A stretch of DNA of 64,000 nucleotides from JBDHUW01 sp964642385 (GCA_964642385.1 CAZXON010000003.1:1-64000); one strand, 5' to 3'. Shown: positions 1-10,580, counted from the first letter of the stretch. Made by a program: numbers and translations. Notes: generated by a model from the letters alone, not told the origin.

Positions 1-47
1 AAAGCGTTAATATCGTCGGTCATTACATATATCTGAAATTATCAAAG

Positions 48-73
48 CAGCTCACGAAAGGGCTGTTTTTTTT
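48..73 (+). terminator. Rho-independent terminator of a gene upstream of the window
   Basis: A CAGCTC/GGGCTG stem (one G-U pair) with an ACGAAA loop is followed by eight T. It probably ends a transcript whose gene lies before position 1; no coding frame is convincing in the first 48 bases. Confidence 0.7.
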
Positions 74-108
74 GTTATTTTGAAAATTGCTTAAGTATAA
101 ATATTTTT

Positions 109-136
109 TTGCTTTATGAGGAGAAATCATTATAAT
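109..136 (+). promoter_or_regulatory. Sigma70-type promoter
   Basis: TTGCTT at 109-114 and TATAAT at 131-136 are separated by 16 nt. The predicted start near 143 gives a leader of about 35 nt to the ATG at 178. The adk promoter uses the same -35 hexamer and spacing. Confidence 0.55.
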
Positions 137-177
137 TTTAATATATAGTTTATTTTACTTCTTTTCTAGCAAATATT

Positions 178-1158
178 ATGGTAAATTCTTCTAATGAAAA
201 TAATCAATCTTCTCATAATGAGCAACTAGGTCAGATAATATTATCAAATTTTGATCCATCTAGTCTTGATACAACAACGCCTTCAGCGAAATTGGCTCTT
301 TACTTAATTGAGAATGGTCGCGCACAAGAGGTACACGACAATTTTGATAATTACAAAAACATACTATCAGATGAAATCATATTCAAGCTTATTGATGCAT
401 TAGATAGCAATATAGCAAAAAGTAATGTCGCAAATTTAGATAATATTCCTCTTGATGTGTTTTCTCGTTATGCAAAATGGTGTATAGGAAAGGTAAAATC
501 AAGCATACAACAGATAGAAGACAATAATCAATATGTCAATTATTTACTGAATGCTCCTAAATCTTGGAAGCAGACGTTTGCTACATTTTCACCAGAAGAA
601 CAAAAAAGATTATCTGAGTGTATAGAGTTTTATCCAGAAATGATAGCGGTAAAAACATCAATGAAGATTGAATGAGAACAGAAATCAGTCAAAATATATC
701 TTGATAAGGACTATTTATCGGTTGATGAGAAGACTGCCCAACAAACAGATGAAGTAGAAATTATTGATGGGAATGTTTATATGACCATGCAATGAGCAAA
801 GAGTTTAGTACCAGAAAATTTACAACTAAAGCCAAGCGTCTTTGTTGCAATATCGAATATATTTAATACTGGCGAATCATTTAAAGTAGCTGCAGATATG
901 CGTTCTTTAAAGCTTGTAGGCGAACTTCTTGGAATAGAAAGAAGAGGTTGTATTCTTCATAAAGGAGATAAAAAAGTAAACTCCCGTGATGAAAGTGCTT
1001 TGTGCTTAACTATGGGAACATGAACGAATAATGGTATAAGTACAGGCAATCCAATAGTGTTATTCGTTTGAGAAAGTGTATGAACATTGAAACAAGTATA
1101 TCCTGATTATATGACATTAGTGCGTAAGTTGGCTAAACCTATAGAGGTTTTGTCGTAG
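178..1158 (+). CDS. Hypothetical protein, 326 aa
   Basis: The frame runs from ATG 178 to TAG 1156 when TGA is read as glycine (for example at 673 and 793). I do not recognise the family. The N-terminal third is hydrophilic and rich in Asn, Asp and Ser, with no signal peptide or membrane segment. The C-terminal half contains 'LKLVGELLGIERRGCI' and glycine-rich stretches such as 'LTMGTGTNNGIST', which suggest a compact folded domain. There is no Shine-Dalgarno motif, but a promoter precedes it and an upstream in-frame TAA at 139 limits the start. It is a single-gene unit facing the cold-shock gene. Function unknown. Confidence 0.75.
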
Positions 1159-1480
1159 TTTGCCGAATTATTGTCATATTAATCCACTTTTGCTATTTTT
1201 ATTTTTTTTTGGTTTCCCAAAATAGAGTAGGCCCGAATAATAGGGACAATATAATTTTTCTAATATGTTTTTTACTCTTTTATTCTGTGGATGTCTTGTT
1301 GGTTTGTAATATTGATTTGATAGTTTCTGTGTGAACAAAAAAGTGAATATAAAAAAACCCCGACGAAGCGGGGTTGAAAATGGTAGTCTATGTCTAATGC
1401 TTGTATACGTATGCAATATTAATGCGTATTTGTATGTAAGATTATTCTAGAACCTATTTTTCTTGAGAAAAAGCATTGAA
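1159..1480. other. Intergenic region between convergent genes
   Basis: The only feature I can support here is the minus-strand terminator at 1351-1375. A possible 80-codon minus-strand frame runs through that terminator and is not credible as a gene. Confidence 0.5.
1351..1375 (-). terminator. Terminator of the cold-shock gene
   Basis: A 7-bp AACCCCG/CGGGGTT stem with an ACGAAG loop is followed on the minus strand by a run of T. It lies about 105 nt beyond the stop codon of the cold-shock gene. Confidence 0.85.
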
Positions 1481-1723
1481 TTATTCAACGTCTTCTGCTG
1501 ATCCAGCATTTCCTGTTCCTTCGAAAGCAACATTTACTGCCATAGGACCTTTTTTACCTTCTCCGATCTCGAAGCTAACAGCATCTCCTTCGTTAAGTGG
1601 TTGTTCTCCTTCAACAGCAGTGATGTGAACGAAAATCTCTTTTTCGCTTCCATCGTCTCCGAAGTACTTGATAAATCCGAAACCTTTCTCTTGGTTAAAG
1701 AATTTTACATTTCCTTGTAACAT
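1481..1723 (-). CDS. csp: Cold-shock domain protein (CspA family)
   Basis: This 80-aa protein is a single cold-shock OB-fold, a nucleic-acid chaperone that binds single-stranded RNA and DNA in the cytoplasm. RNP1 is visible as 'KGFGFI' and RNP2 as 'IFVHI', in the usual order. The start 'MLQGNVKFFN' matches the family's start, so I reject an in-frame extension to 1840 as 5' leader. Long leaders are typical of cold-shock mRNAs; here about 100 nt or more lie upstream. The tail after the fold ('GTGNAGSAEDVE') is short and acidic. It is a lone gene with its own terminator. Confidence 0.95.
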   Translation of the reverse strand: MLQGNVKFFNQEKGFGFIKYFGDDGSEKEIFVHITAVEGEQPLNEGDAVSFEIGEGKKGPMAVNVAFEGTGNAGSAEDVE

Positions 1724-1933
1724 GGTATTTTGTGGGGTAATAATAAAACAGGAGATTAACTCCATTACATAATTATATACTAAATGATAGAGAATTGCAA
1801 GAGAAAAATTTGAATTATTGATTATGTGTTTTTTCAGCACAAAGAGAAAAAGAAGCCAATCCCTAATTTATCTTGTATTACAGCCGATCTTTGTTATCTT
1901 TGATTTTGAAAGAGTGGCTTATAGTAGTTTTTT

Positions 1934-1961
1934 TTGCTTAACCAAAAGAAATTTGTATAAT
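1934..1961 (+). promoter_or_regulatory. Promoter of adk
   Basis: TTGCTT (1934-1939), a 16-nt spacer and TATAAT (1956-1961) precede adk. The predicted leader is about 45 nt. Confidence 0.65.
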
Positions 1962-2011
1962 AATAGTATAGAAAAAATCTGTTAACAAAATTTATTTATA
2001 ATCAAAAGAGT

Positions 2012-2596
2012 ATGTTGAAAGATATTGTGTTGTTCGGCGCACAAGGGTCAGGGAAGGGAACGCAGGCAAAGAAGCTTGTTGAGCACTTTATGTGACAGTA
2101 TAAATACTTCGAGTCTGGTGCAATCTTACGCGCATTGGGATCAAATGAAAATGCAATTGGTGAGTACGTAGAAGCGTTTATGAGCAAAGGGAAAATGATT
2201 GATGATTCGCTTGTCGTAGCACTATTTGACGCATTTTCTGTTACGCTTCAAAAAGATCAAAAGATGATTGTAGACGGATTTCCTCGTGATATACCACAGA
2301 TGCACTCGTTTTTGGATCGTATGTATCGCAACAACCGTGAAATATTGGGGGTTTGGATTGACGTTCCCAAAGATGTAGCTGTTGAACGTGCTATGTTGAG
2401 AGGTCGCGCGGACGACACGAAAGAATCTGTTGAAAAACGCATCAATACCTACTATGAACAAACTATGCCAATCATAGATTACATACAACACTTCGGAAAA
2501 CTCATCAAGATTGATGGGACAAATACCGTAGAAAAAGTATTCGCAGATATTTTGCAAGCGTTGCGTGAAGATATTGATGGAAACGAAGAAAAATAA
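2012..2596 (+). CDS. adk: Adenylate kinase
   Basis: This 194-aa NMP kinase interconverts ATP + AMP and 2 ADP. The P-loop is GAQGSGKGT near residue 8. Further on come 'MIVDGFPRD' (the conserved GFPR AMP-binding motif) and 'GRADDTKESVEKR', the short-lid arginine region. The protein is shorter than the roughly 214-aa bacterial enzyme because the zinc/long LID insertion is absent. A TGA encodes Gly in 'HFMGQYKYFESG', which without recoding would truncate the enzyme just after the P-loop. It leads a small operon with the next two genes (21-nt then 3-nt spacers). Confidence 0.95.
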
Positions 2597-2617
2597 TTTA
2601 TTTTGTACAAAAAAACA

Positions 2618-2899
2618 ATGGATCAAGCAAAACTTAATAACAAACTTGCAAAACGATGGGAACAAACAAGAAACATTTGACTTAAAAGATTTATTTTACA
2701 GTATGCTGTCCTGAGATCTTGAACCTCATTTGGAATTTTCTGTTTTCTTTTGGACTATGTCTATCAACAAACTTCTAGAGCGCATTGGGCAGATTTTTTG
2801 CTTTTGTGCGTGGCTGTTTTTGGGCTTGGTGCAGCTGTTCTTGGCGTGTGATTTTGGTATTTTATGGAAAACAATTACAAAAAATATCTTGTAGCATAA
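2618..2899 (+). CDS. Small two-helix membrane protein, 93 aa
   Basis: The frame opens only with TGA as Gly (three TGAs). A basic N-terminus ('KLAKRWEQTRN') is followed by two hydrophobic segments, roughly residues 33-48 and 58-83, and a short charged tail. That is the topology of a small integral membrane protein with both ends probably cytoplasmic. It sits between adk and the pseudouridine synthase gene with almost no spacing, so it is co-transcribed with them. I do not recognise the family. Confidence 0.75.
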
Positions 2900-2902
2900 A
2901 AG

Positions 2903-3745
2903 ATGATTTCAAACATATATTATTTGGAAGACAATAATTTTTATTTTGTGTGGAAGCCGGCTGGTCTTGCTACAAGTTTTGGTCTACAACACAGTTTTTT
3001 GGATCAAATTTTGGAACAGAAACCGCCGTTTTTTTTGGCTTTACAAGAGCAATTTGGCAAAGAAGAGGAGTTTGGCCTTGTAAACAGGTTAGACAACGAC
3101 ACACAATGATTCATCTATTTCGCCAAAACGCCAAAAATAAAATCCCAATATGAAAAACTACAAGACGAAAAAAAACTTGTAAAACAATATGTATGTGATG
3201 TAAGAGGGAAGGTAGATGTGCGTAGAACTACTGAAAAGATTGCGAAAACCGAGCTCGTGACCTGATTTTTGCCAGCTATCCAGATGCAAAATTTATTGTG
3301 AATGATGATGCAAAAATATCCTGATTTTGACGATAAAAAAAATAATTCTCGCTTGTGAAAAATAGATTTACCATCAGTATATACAGACTTGCAAACTGCT
3401 GAAATGCTCGCTGTATCGTTACCTATCATGCATAGCGCGTCGTCCGCAGAACGTATGGTTGCTATCCTTGATCAAAAAGATACTGTGCGTGGTCGTGGGA
3501 AACCTCATGATGTCAAAACATTTTTGTTACCATTGGAATATAACGAAGCAAAAAATACAACTCGCTGTATTGTCTTTATCCAACAGGGGATTAGGCATCA
3601 AATTCGTGTGCATCTTGCAAAAATTGGCTACTCAATTGTAGGCGATGTTTTGTATGGACACACACAAAACCCAATAGAAAAAGATAATTTTCTACACCTT
3701 TGGAGTGTGTGATTTGGCTATCCACAAGCGGAATTATCCACTTAA
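2903..3745 (+). CDS. RluA-family 23S rRNA/tRNA pseudouridine synthase
   Basis: This 280-aa enzyme converts specific uridines in structured RNA to pseudouridine. The catalytic motif 'NRLDNDTQG' (RLD-x-D-T-x-G) contains the nucleophilic Asp; its last Gly is a TGA codon. The C-terminal signature 'GIRHQIRVHLAKIGYSIVGD' matches RluA/RsuA-superfamily enzymes. There is no N-terminal S4 domain. A stretch of about 80 residues between the two motifs is longer and less conserved than usual. The start is 3 nt after the upstream stop, implying translational coupling. I cannot tell which RNA site is modified. Confidence 0.9.
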
Positions 3746-3756
3746 TATTAAATAAA

Positions 3757-3833
3757 TTTTTCTCTGTAATCGCACACAAAATATTTCACTTGTTGTAGGA
3801 TTTTTTTTTACATATAGTTAGAGGTGGGTAAAT
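3757..3833 (+). repeat. Direct repeat, copy 1
   Basis: This roughly 78-bp unit begins TTTTTCTCTGTAAT and ends GTTAGAGGTGGGTAAA. It is repeated 129 bp downstream. The ends are the best conserved parts and the middle diverges, as expected of a structured RNA or a protein-binding element rather than a coding duplication. Confidence 0.7.
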
Positions 3834-3885
3834 TTTGAAACAATCTCGCATGTATTTTCTATCAATAAGCAATATTTGAACTATC

Positions 3886-3965
3886 ATTTTTCTCTATAAT
3901 TGCACACAAAATATTCTACTTAACGTAGGAAGTCTTTGTTTGTGCGCCGTTAGAGGTGGGTAAAC
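3886..3965 (+). repeat. Direct repeat, copy 2
   Basis: This is the second copy, with TCTCTATAAT at its start (a perfect -10-like hexamer, which is TGTAAT in copy 1) and the same GTTAGAGGTGGGTAAA end. GCACACAAA near the start can pair with TTTGTGCGC near the end with one mismatch. Confidence 0.7.
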
Positions 3966-4110
3966 ATGATTACTATTTTTTTTGTATTTGTTGCAAATAA
4001 GCTATTACTTAAAATGAGTTTTTGGTTTATCTCCCAGTTAGATCCAATGAGATGCTCATAATACTTTAGATTTGCTCGGGGTCAAAAAAACACAAATGAA
4101 AGATTTTTTT

Positions 4111-4173
4111 CCGACGAAGTCGGATGCCCGTATCGTAGTGGGGTTGATTTGTTTACCTAGATTGGACGGGCAA
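4111..4173 (+). repeat. Hairpin + closed-stem element, copy R1
   Basis: A CCGAC-GAA-GTCGG hairpin is followed by TGCCCGT, a 34-nt interior and ACGGGCA, a perfect 7-bp closing stem. Two further copies (R2 26965-27026, R3 22014-22074) keep the architecture with different paired bases, so pairing rather than sequence is conserved. Confidence 0.6.
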
Positions 4174-4263
4174 ATAATTAGAATAAATCACAACCTATAA
4201 TTCTTTTTATTTCTTGTTGCATTTTCTTCATCGTTTGTTAAAAGTATAGTATAATAAATATTT

Positions 4264-4380
4264 TAGATTATAGGAAAATAAAAATAGAATCGTGCCTATA
4301 ATCGATACTATGTTCTTCACTTCGTCTCTTTCCGTTCTACAAGCAGATAAAAGAGACTTGTACGGAGGCATATTTTATAC
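4264..4380 (+). repeat. Structured intergenic element, copy A
   Basis: The element starts with an inverted repeat GATTATAGG (4266-4274) / CCTATAATC (4295-4303). It continues with TTCTTCACTTCGTCTCTTT, a hairpin GTCTCTTT/AAAGAGAC, and an AGGCAT end that can pair with TGCCT. It is about 75% identical by eye to copy B upstream of leuS (58476-58595), and its central part resembles 21291-21345. Here it is the 5' region of the gene at 4395. Confidence 0.65.
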
Positions 4381-4394
4381 TTTTTTCTACTCTC

Positions 4395-5171
4395 ATGAGA
4401 GCAAAAGAAAACAATGAAACTACACAAACCAAAAAGGTTTCAAAAAGTTGATGGATGATTATTACCCTCTTAGCCGTAGCGGTTTTGATAGGGCTGATGG
4501 TATTCGTTGTCAAAAAAAATAATGTCTACAAAGCAGGACATGATACATTCCAAAGTATGGATGCAACTTTTGCAGTAGATTATCCTCGTACTCGGGAGGT
4601 GCAAGTTGGAAATAGAGGAGCGATAGAAGCGACATTTGTAAATAAAGATAAAATAGAAGTAGACTGAAAATACTCATATATTCATATTTCAAAGTGAGTT
4701 ATCGGAAGCTCAAATGTAGAAGAAGCTTATGCAGAAGCAATGCAAAAGTATTCTCAACTATTCAAAAAAATGGAAATTGTTGCTGAGGAAAATAGAAAAG
4801 TTGATTGATCACCTGCGAAAATGGTTGTCTTTAATGGAACGTTAGGCGGGAAAAGTATGAGTTATGCGATAGTTGTCTTCGTAAAAGATGGAACAACATA
4901 CGTAGCAACTGCGGCTTGAGATGCTGGCTGAACCAAAGAATTACAACAAAACTTGAATAGCATGTTGTCCTCGTGGAAATTCACCGGGACGCCAACAGCA
5001 TCAACTCCCAAACAAGAGATAAATACTTGAGCGATAGAACAGACTGAGGTTGTCTCTTGAGAAGCAGGACAAGAAGAGTTAAACACAGAAATTAATACTG
5101 ATGTTGAAATGCCAGTTAATACTGAAATGTCAACTGATCCTGAAATACCTGCTTCTACAGAGGCTAATTAG
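4395..5171 (+). CDS. Membrane-anchored extracellular protein, possibly PsbP/DcrB-like
   Basis: The 258-aa product has a charged N-terminus, one transmembrane segment at about residues 21-42 ('MIITLLAVAVLIGLMVFVVK') and an outside domain. The order 'FAVDYPRTREV', 'EEAYAEAMQKYSQL' and 'YVATAAGDAGGTKELQQN' resembles the small PsbP/DcrB/DUF1795 fold, but this is recognition by pattern only. The last 45 residues are a Thr/Glu/Pro-rich linker with repeats of 'NTE'. Many TGA codons encode Gly. Its 3' end overlaps the convergent gene at 5164 by 8 bp. Confidence 0.7.
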
Positions 5172-5952
5172 AAACTTCTTGCATATAGTATTCTAGATTT
5201 TTTACATAATTGTTGAATTCTCGGTTTAAAAGGCCGAGAATTTTCATTTTATAAATAGCTATTTTCGTCAACCATACAGATTGTTCTCGCGCTCGCGGGA
5301 AGTTCTTTTTCAGATATGTTTTTTTCTCTTGCTCAAAAGAGTTTTTTATCGTATATTGGATTGACTCTATTGCATAATTTGAATCATTTGATCAATAAAA
5401 AACTGCTCTACCGGTGGCTTGTTTGCGATCAAAAACATATCAAGTACTGTTTTTTGCTATCATTCAGACTATCGGCCCCTCAAGATAAATACTACTGGCA
5501 TTGCCTAAATCAACAACTACTGCACCTGTATCCTTCCGAGAAATAAGTTGCCCAACGTATACAGGAAATGCTCTGTTGCAAACATCATTGATTGAGGGGA
5601 GTGATTTCGCGGTATATTCTATTTTTCAAAGGGAGAGAGAACTCGGTATTTTATCTTGTATACATTGAATAGTCGGAAATTTGGTTGCATAAAAAGCATC
5701 AAGTGTTGGACGAGCAGTATAGACTGGAATTACTCCAAAAAGAAATCCGATAAAAGTAATTATGCTTAACATCAACGCAAAGGTTCACATACCATCTTGT
5801 CTCCATCACATTCGCAATCCCAATGAAACAATAGTCAAAAAGCCGGATATGCTAACTCGCCATCAAACAAAAAGAAATTTTTGTGCAAAAAAAATCCATA
5901 CTGCGCCAATGATTACTGATCGATAAAGAACTCTTTTTTGATAGACAGACAT
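5164..5952 (-). CDS. Hypothetical membrane protein, 262 aa
   Basis: This frame is invisible under the standard code but is continuous from ATG 5952 to TAG 5164 with TGA as Gly. Two hydrophobic segments (about residues 10-30 and 50-78) precede a soluble domain of about 180 residues with 'VVVDLGNASSIYLEGP', which is followed by Tyr/Lys-rich helical sequence at the C-terminus. The product is probably anchored by the two N-terminal helices. It begins 26 nt after the cutA stop, so the two likely form an operon. No family recognised. Confidence 0.7.
5216..5246. terminator. Hairpin inside the 3' end of a convergent gene
   Basis: AATTCTCGG/CCGAGAATT (9 bp, loop TTTAAAAGG) is followed by TTTT on the plus strand, 45 nt after the stop of the gene at 4395. 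It lies within the coding sequence of the opposite gene, where it would have to be translated through. Confidence 0.5.
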
Positions 5953-5978
5953 ATAGGAAAGGCTAGGATTATATAAAA

Positions 5979-6299
5979 TTATTTTTGTGTTTTGTGCGCG
6001 CTTTCAATCCACTTTTCATATGCTTCATCTACCTGTTCGGGCTTTAGAACAACTATCTCAGGCACCTCATATGGATGCTGTTTTTTGATATACGCGAGAA
6101 GTTTTTCTTTTTGTGTAGAAGAACACTTGATGAGAAGTATTTTTTCTTCTGCTTGCGTGAGTTTGTCGTCTCGCATATAGTACGATTTAGCATAATTTAT
6201 CTTTTGTACACAAGCAGCAAATCATCACTTAATCATACCGATGATAAATTTTTTGCAATCTCTGGGTTTGTTTGGATAGGTGGTTAGTATAAGGTGCAT
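5979..6299 (-). CDS. cutA: CutA1 divalent-cation tolerance protein
   Basis: The 106-aa product matches CutA1 along its length: an N-terminal beta strand 'LILTTYPNKPRDCKKF', 'GGFAACVQKIN' (conserved cysteine region, both Gly from TGA), and the C-terminal signature 'HPYEVPEIVVL' followed by 'AYEKWI'. CutA1 forms a PII-like trimer linked to copper and other divalent-cation tolerance. The standard code would cut off the first third. It is the first gene of a two-gene minus-strand unit. Confidence 0.93.
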
Positions 6300-6528
6300 T
6301 GATAGCATAAATAGATAAAGAATTTTTTTGTGATTTTTTTTATATCTGTTTATATGCATTTTTCATCTGTAATCAACAATCTGTTAATTATAATTCGAAA
6401 TGCACCACCAAAAGAATAGTATAGGATTGCTTAATTCTTAATAATTCTATGATGGCACACACACAAAGAAACGGATTCAGATAGATAAAACAAGAGGAAA
6501 GATTCGAAATGCATGTTTTTTTGCTCTC

Positions 6529-6556
6529 TTGACTATACCTATCTAAAAAATATACT
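6529..6556 (+). promoter_or_regulatory. Promoter of the sugar transferase gene
   Basis: TTGACT (6529-6534), 16 nt, TATACT (6551-6556). The predicted leader to the ATG at 6585 is about 22 nt. Confidence 0.65.
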
Positions 6557-6584
6557 AGTTCAACCTTATTTCATCTAAAATCTA

Positions 6585-7994
6585 ATGCTACAAAGCAAAA
6601 ATAGAAGACGAATAAAGTTGTTGTTGCGTTTATTAAGACCTTGATTACACGCATTATTGCTGATTGGAATTTTCTTTGTTGCGTACTATCTACGTCAGAA
6701 AACAGATTTGCTACCAGGAATTCAACTAGCCATACCATATATTTATATTACAGACTTGATAATTTTCGCGGGAATAAGCGTATTGCTTTTCGCAATTTTT
6801 CAGTTCTCCACAAAAGCATATGTTTTGGATAAACCATTACACGGTTACTATCAACGTTTTTTCACAGGACGGGTTCTATGGTTTGTAAGTATGACCTTTT
6901 TAGCACTATTTGGAGAGTGATTTTTGTTTCTCCATGGTATTTCAAGATTCATTATTCTATTTGTGGCTTTTGCTACGTGACTTGTCATAACTGTTTTTGA
7001 TGTGTTTTGGAACTCATGGAATTCAAGATTAGAAATGCTTGATCCATATAGAATACTTGCGTTGTACGATAATCCTGAACTTTTAGATCAGTTTGTAGAT
7101 GAATTTGAAGACTATCCTATTTATGATATTAGATGAATACCACTAGAAGAGTACGACCGTGATAAAAATCGAGAAAAGGTAGATATTGTCGCTGTCTTGG
7201 GAACCCCAGAAAAAATTCTTTTGCAAGAAATCGCAGATCATGCGCGTTTACAAGATAAGCAATTATTCCACATTTCAGAAAATTATTTTTTGGATGATTT
7301 GTTAACAACTAGCTCTCGTTTGTGACCTATTATGGTGATGGAGTATAAACCATGACCGCTAGAATGATGGTCGCGCGTCTGGAAAAGATTGTTTGATATT
7401 GTGGTTTCAGCGGTATGATTGGTTATCCTTTCTCCATTGTTTGTGATTGTATGAATTGCAATATTGATAGATTCTCGAGGACCTATCTTTTTTATCCAAA
7501 AAAGAATTGGAAGAAAAGAAAAACCATTTTCGTTTATTAAATTCCGTAGTATGCATACGCAGTTTTCTACAGGTGATGCATATGGAGGGTTAAACGCAGA
7601 AAGATTATACAGGAAACTTATAAAAAAGAAAAACACAAGAGATGATATTTTACCGAAAATTGAAAATGATCCTCGCGTGACGAAAGTTGGTCGTTTCTTG
7701 CGCAAAACATCATTGGACGAACTTCCGAGTTTGATTTGTGTGCTTTTTGGTACTATGTCTCTGGTCGGTCCAAGGCCGCATTTGCCAAACGAAGTAGAAA
7801 AATATGAACCACGAATGCATAGATTATATTCGGTCAAACCTGGTATCACTGGGTATGCACAAATATTCGGAAGAGACAAAATCGGCGCTCGTGAAGAAGC
7901 ATCGCTTGATCTATACTACATCCAAAACTGGTCGCTCGCTATGGATTTGCAAGTGATCCTGTCTACGATAAAAGTTGTTTTTGCGGGAAGATAG
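6585..7994 (+). CDS. Polyprenyl-phosphate sugar-1-phosphate transferase (WbaP/WcaJ-type)
   Basis: This 469-aa membrane enzyme starts a cell-surface polysaccharide or glycan by moving a sugar-1-phosphate to undecaprenyl phosphate. Four N-terminal hydrophobic segments (to about residue 145) are followed by a degenerate nucleotide-binding-like domain and then a bacterial sugar-transferase domain. The latter shows a membrane re-entrant segment near 275-300, 'FIQKRIGR', 'FIKFRSM', 'RVTKVGRFLRKTSLDELP', 'GTMSLVGPRP' and 'VKPGITGYAQI', all family hallmarks. Between RSM and RVTKV lies an insertion of about 40 residues. No other glycan genes are adjacent. Confidence 0.93.
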
Positions 7995-8063
7995 GAAATG
8001 AGATAAAGAAGAATTTTGGAAGAGTTGTAATGTTTAACTTGACAAAACGATCAAAAAAGATGT

Positions 8064-8090
8064 AGGGATGCTAAATCTCTCTTTTTTTTT
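8064..8090 (+). terminator. Terminator after the sugar transferase gene
   Basis: AGGGAT/ATCTCT (one G-U pair, GCTAA loop), then C and nine T. Confidence 0.55.
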
Positions 8091-8122
8091 ACTTTTTTCG
8101 AAAAAGGAGGTAGAGTAGGAGT

Positions 8123-10291
8123 ATGGTAAAACCTAATGTAGAATTAAATAAACAATCAAAAATAGAAACACCGTTGCAACGCGAAGTCGCAAAGGCTTTT
8201 CCAAGGTTGTGAATTGGATGGCAGAAGGAAATTGCAAAAAAATATGAAAAATTTACTAAAAAAGCTGATGTAAAAGAACTCTTTGCCGTAGCTAAAAAGT
8301 ACGATAAAAAAGATATCCCTCAATCAATGATTGCTGTGTCGTTGCTCAACTACGCAGATAATCTACATGGCGCAGAGTTATCTCCTACTAACTTCGATGC
8401 ATATCTACAATCACAATGGGAGGAATTTATAAAGATCCAAAAACTCCAAAAAGAATTTGACGCACACAAAACCGATAAAGAGTTCGCTGATTATAAAAAC
8501 TTTGTTGCAAAAGCAAACAAGAAACAACCTGTAACAATAGAACAAATTAAGGAGACGAAATGATATTCGCAGAGTGCGTTTCTTTTTTCTCAATATTTGG
8601 AAAAGTCCTTCGCGACATCTACTAATAAGGAAGTTATACTTTGAAAACTATCGCAAGAATCAAAAGTCGCGTTTGTAGAATATACTGAATCAAATAATCG
8701 CTTGGCGACGATTGTGAAGTTACCACCTGAGTTTGTACGTTCTGTAAAATGAGAGCCAACCGCACCAGAGACATCATCTAATGGTTCTGCCGATCAGACG
8801 CAGAAAAAAAGTTTTTCAGAGGTAGATGCTGTTTTCGCTCGTGATCTATCGCGCGAGGATGGGCCAAAAAAAATACTGGAACAAGTAGACCAATCAGTTT
8901 TCTGAGAAACACGGCTTTCTGAGAGTGAGCTGGGTTCCTTTCGTGCTATGCTAAAAGATATTTCATTGGATAGATGGGTATTTTTTTTGGCCCAGTATCC
9001 AGATACAACACCACCAGCGTGAATAGACGCACAAGCAATGAAAGAGTACGTGGACACCGGGAGCGTTCCCAAAAATTTGTCTAAAGAGTCGCTTGAAGAG
9101 TGTTTCAACAAAATTGTTATGGCGTATTTTGTTGAAAATACCAAAAAACGCATGCAAGAAATTGTTTTGAAAGAGTATTTTTCACAGGTAGCTGGACTTT
9201 TGAAAGTGTGAGGGAACCACTTACATTTGGTCGAAAATCAACCGATTGTATACGAAACTGATGGCGTGATAACTATGAAATATGAAACAACAACTGGTTT
9301 GAATGGAAGCATCAAAATTGGCGCAGACGGAGTGTTGATTATTGAAACGCCAATGGGTTATGATCCACAACAGTGAAAAAATTTCAATATCCAACCAATG
9401 CAAAAATCGCTTGATGGTAGCTTGGTATCTATGGTTAGCATGATGGAACGTGGTGCAAAAAATAAGAGCTTCTTCTTTGAACAACGAAAAAATGATTTAC
9501 AAAATTTTTCTGCATGAATTGACAGCGAGAAAAAAAACGATGCTGATGGTGGCGATACAATACAAATAATCCAAGAAATGATAACAACAGAAGATGAAAT
9601 TGCTCGTAAAAATATCGAAGAACCTTTGAAAAAAGAGCTCTTGCTCATGCAATGTGCAGATAGAGTGGCGGCGTTGTTGAAACAAACGGCCAAGATACAA
9701 TGAGTTGACCCTAAGGAAGATGTTTTTTTGCGCTATCTACAACAAACGAAAGATGGCACGACAAATAGCCCCTCTATTGCATTTTCTCAAAACCCCGCGT
9801 TACAGCCGTTTCTTCTCTTGCGTGAGAAGATTATGACATCGATTAATTGAAAAGCTGACGAGATCATGAGCTGATTAGAAAGTTTTCATGAATTGTACAC
9901 AAATAGTTTATTTAAAAAAGAAAATTTTCCATTTTTGCTTGATGGGATGCTAAAGGGGAGTGATGAAAATACTCCTGATGAGAGAGGAACGCAAGGAGGG
10001 AAAAAAACGGTGCGATCTTTTTTATCGTTTTTCTGTGTAGGACAAACAAGTGTGATGAAATTTGATAGTGCATTGTTTCAAAGGACAATTGCACAGATGC
10101 AACAAGGGAAAAATGATATACAAATGTTGTGCGAGTTGCAACCAACGAAATTTGGAATACCATTGAATAGTTTGTATTATCGTAATAATCCCGAATTAGC
10201 AAAACAAACAGCGGAACTCATAGGCGCCACAAAAGGTGAACTCAATGTACTTGAGGATGAGATCTTAAATCCTGAGCGCGATATGGCGTAG
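8123..10291 (+). CDS. Hypothetical protein, 722 aa, largely helical
   Basis: A single frame with many TGA-Gly codons runs from ATG 8123 to TAG 10289. Two purine-rich motifs precede the ATG (GGAGG at 8106 and AGGAG at 8117), one of the few Shine-Dalgarno-like starts in the window. The protein is hydrophilic, rich in Lys, Glu and Gln, has no signal peptide or membrane segment, and is probably an alpha-helical cytoplasmic protein. The segment 'GLNGSIKIGADGVLIIETPMG' (around residues 392-412) looks like a beta-rich interruption. Its neighbour, the 1686-aa gene, is similar in style (helical N-terminal region, no signal peptide). I do not recognise a family. Confidence 0.75.
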
Positions 10292-10513
10292 TTGAGTAGC
10301 CAGACGAAATGATAATTTTGAGATGAAATATGAGAAGAGTAAATAATATTTTTTTGAAATATATGCGATGTCAGATTGCGTATTTTTTTTAAATATTTTT
10401 TTCACAAAAACACCATTAATATACAAAACATCTACAATGTCAACTGTTTGTATATATAAAAGCGTATTATGACTCTTTTATTTTGCCCCAAAAGATCAAT
10501 TTGATTTCTAGAA

Positions 10514-10543
10514 TTGTCCTAAATAACAAAATCACAGTATAAT
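10514..10543 (+). promoter_or_regulatory. Possible promoter of the 1686-aa gene
   Basis: TATAAT at 10538-10543 with TTGTCC at 10514-10519 (18-nt spacer) lies 38 nt before the ATG. The -35 match is weak. Confidence 0.4.
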
Positions 10544-10580
10544 AGAGAAGTATTATTTTTTATATGGTACTTTTATAAAA

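Larger units (their letters stand above)
3746..4394. other. 649-bp intergenic region full of structured repeats
   Basis: No gene is supported on either strand. The region holds a pair of direct repeats (3757-3833, 3886-3965), one copy of the hairpin-plus-closed-stem family (4111-4173) and one copy of the long structured element shared with the leuS upstream region (4264-4380). Confidence 0.7.

Noticed and set aside
1724..1840. Extended N-terminus of the cold-shock protein
   Set aside because: The family starts at the ATG at 1723; the upstream in-frame stretch is hydrophobic and fits a long 5' leader instead.
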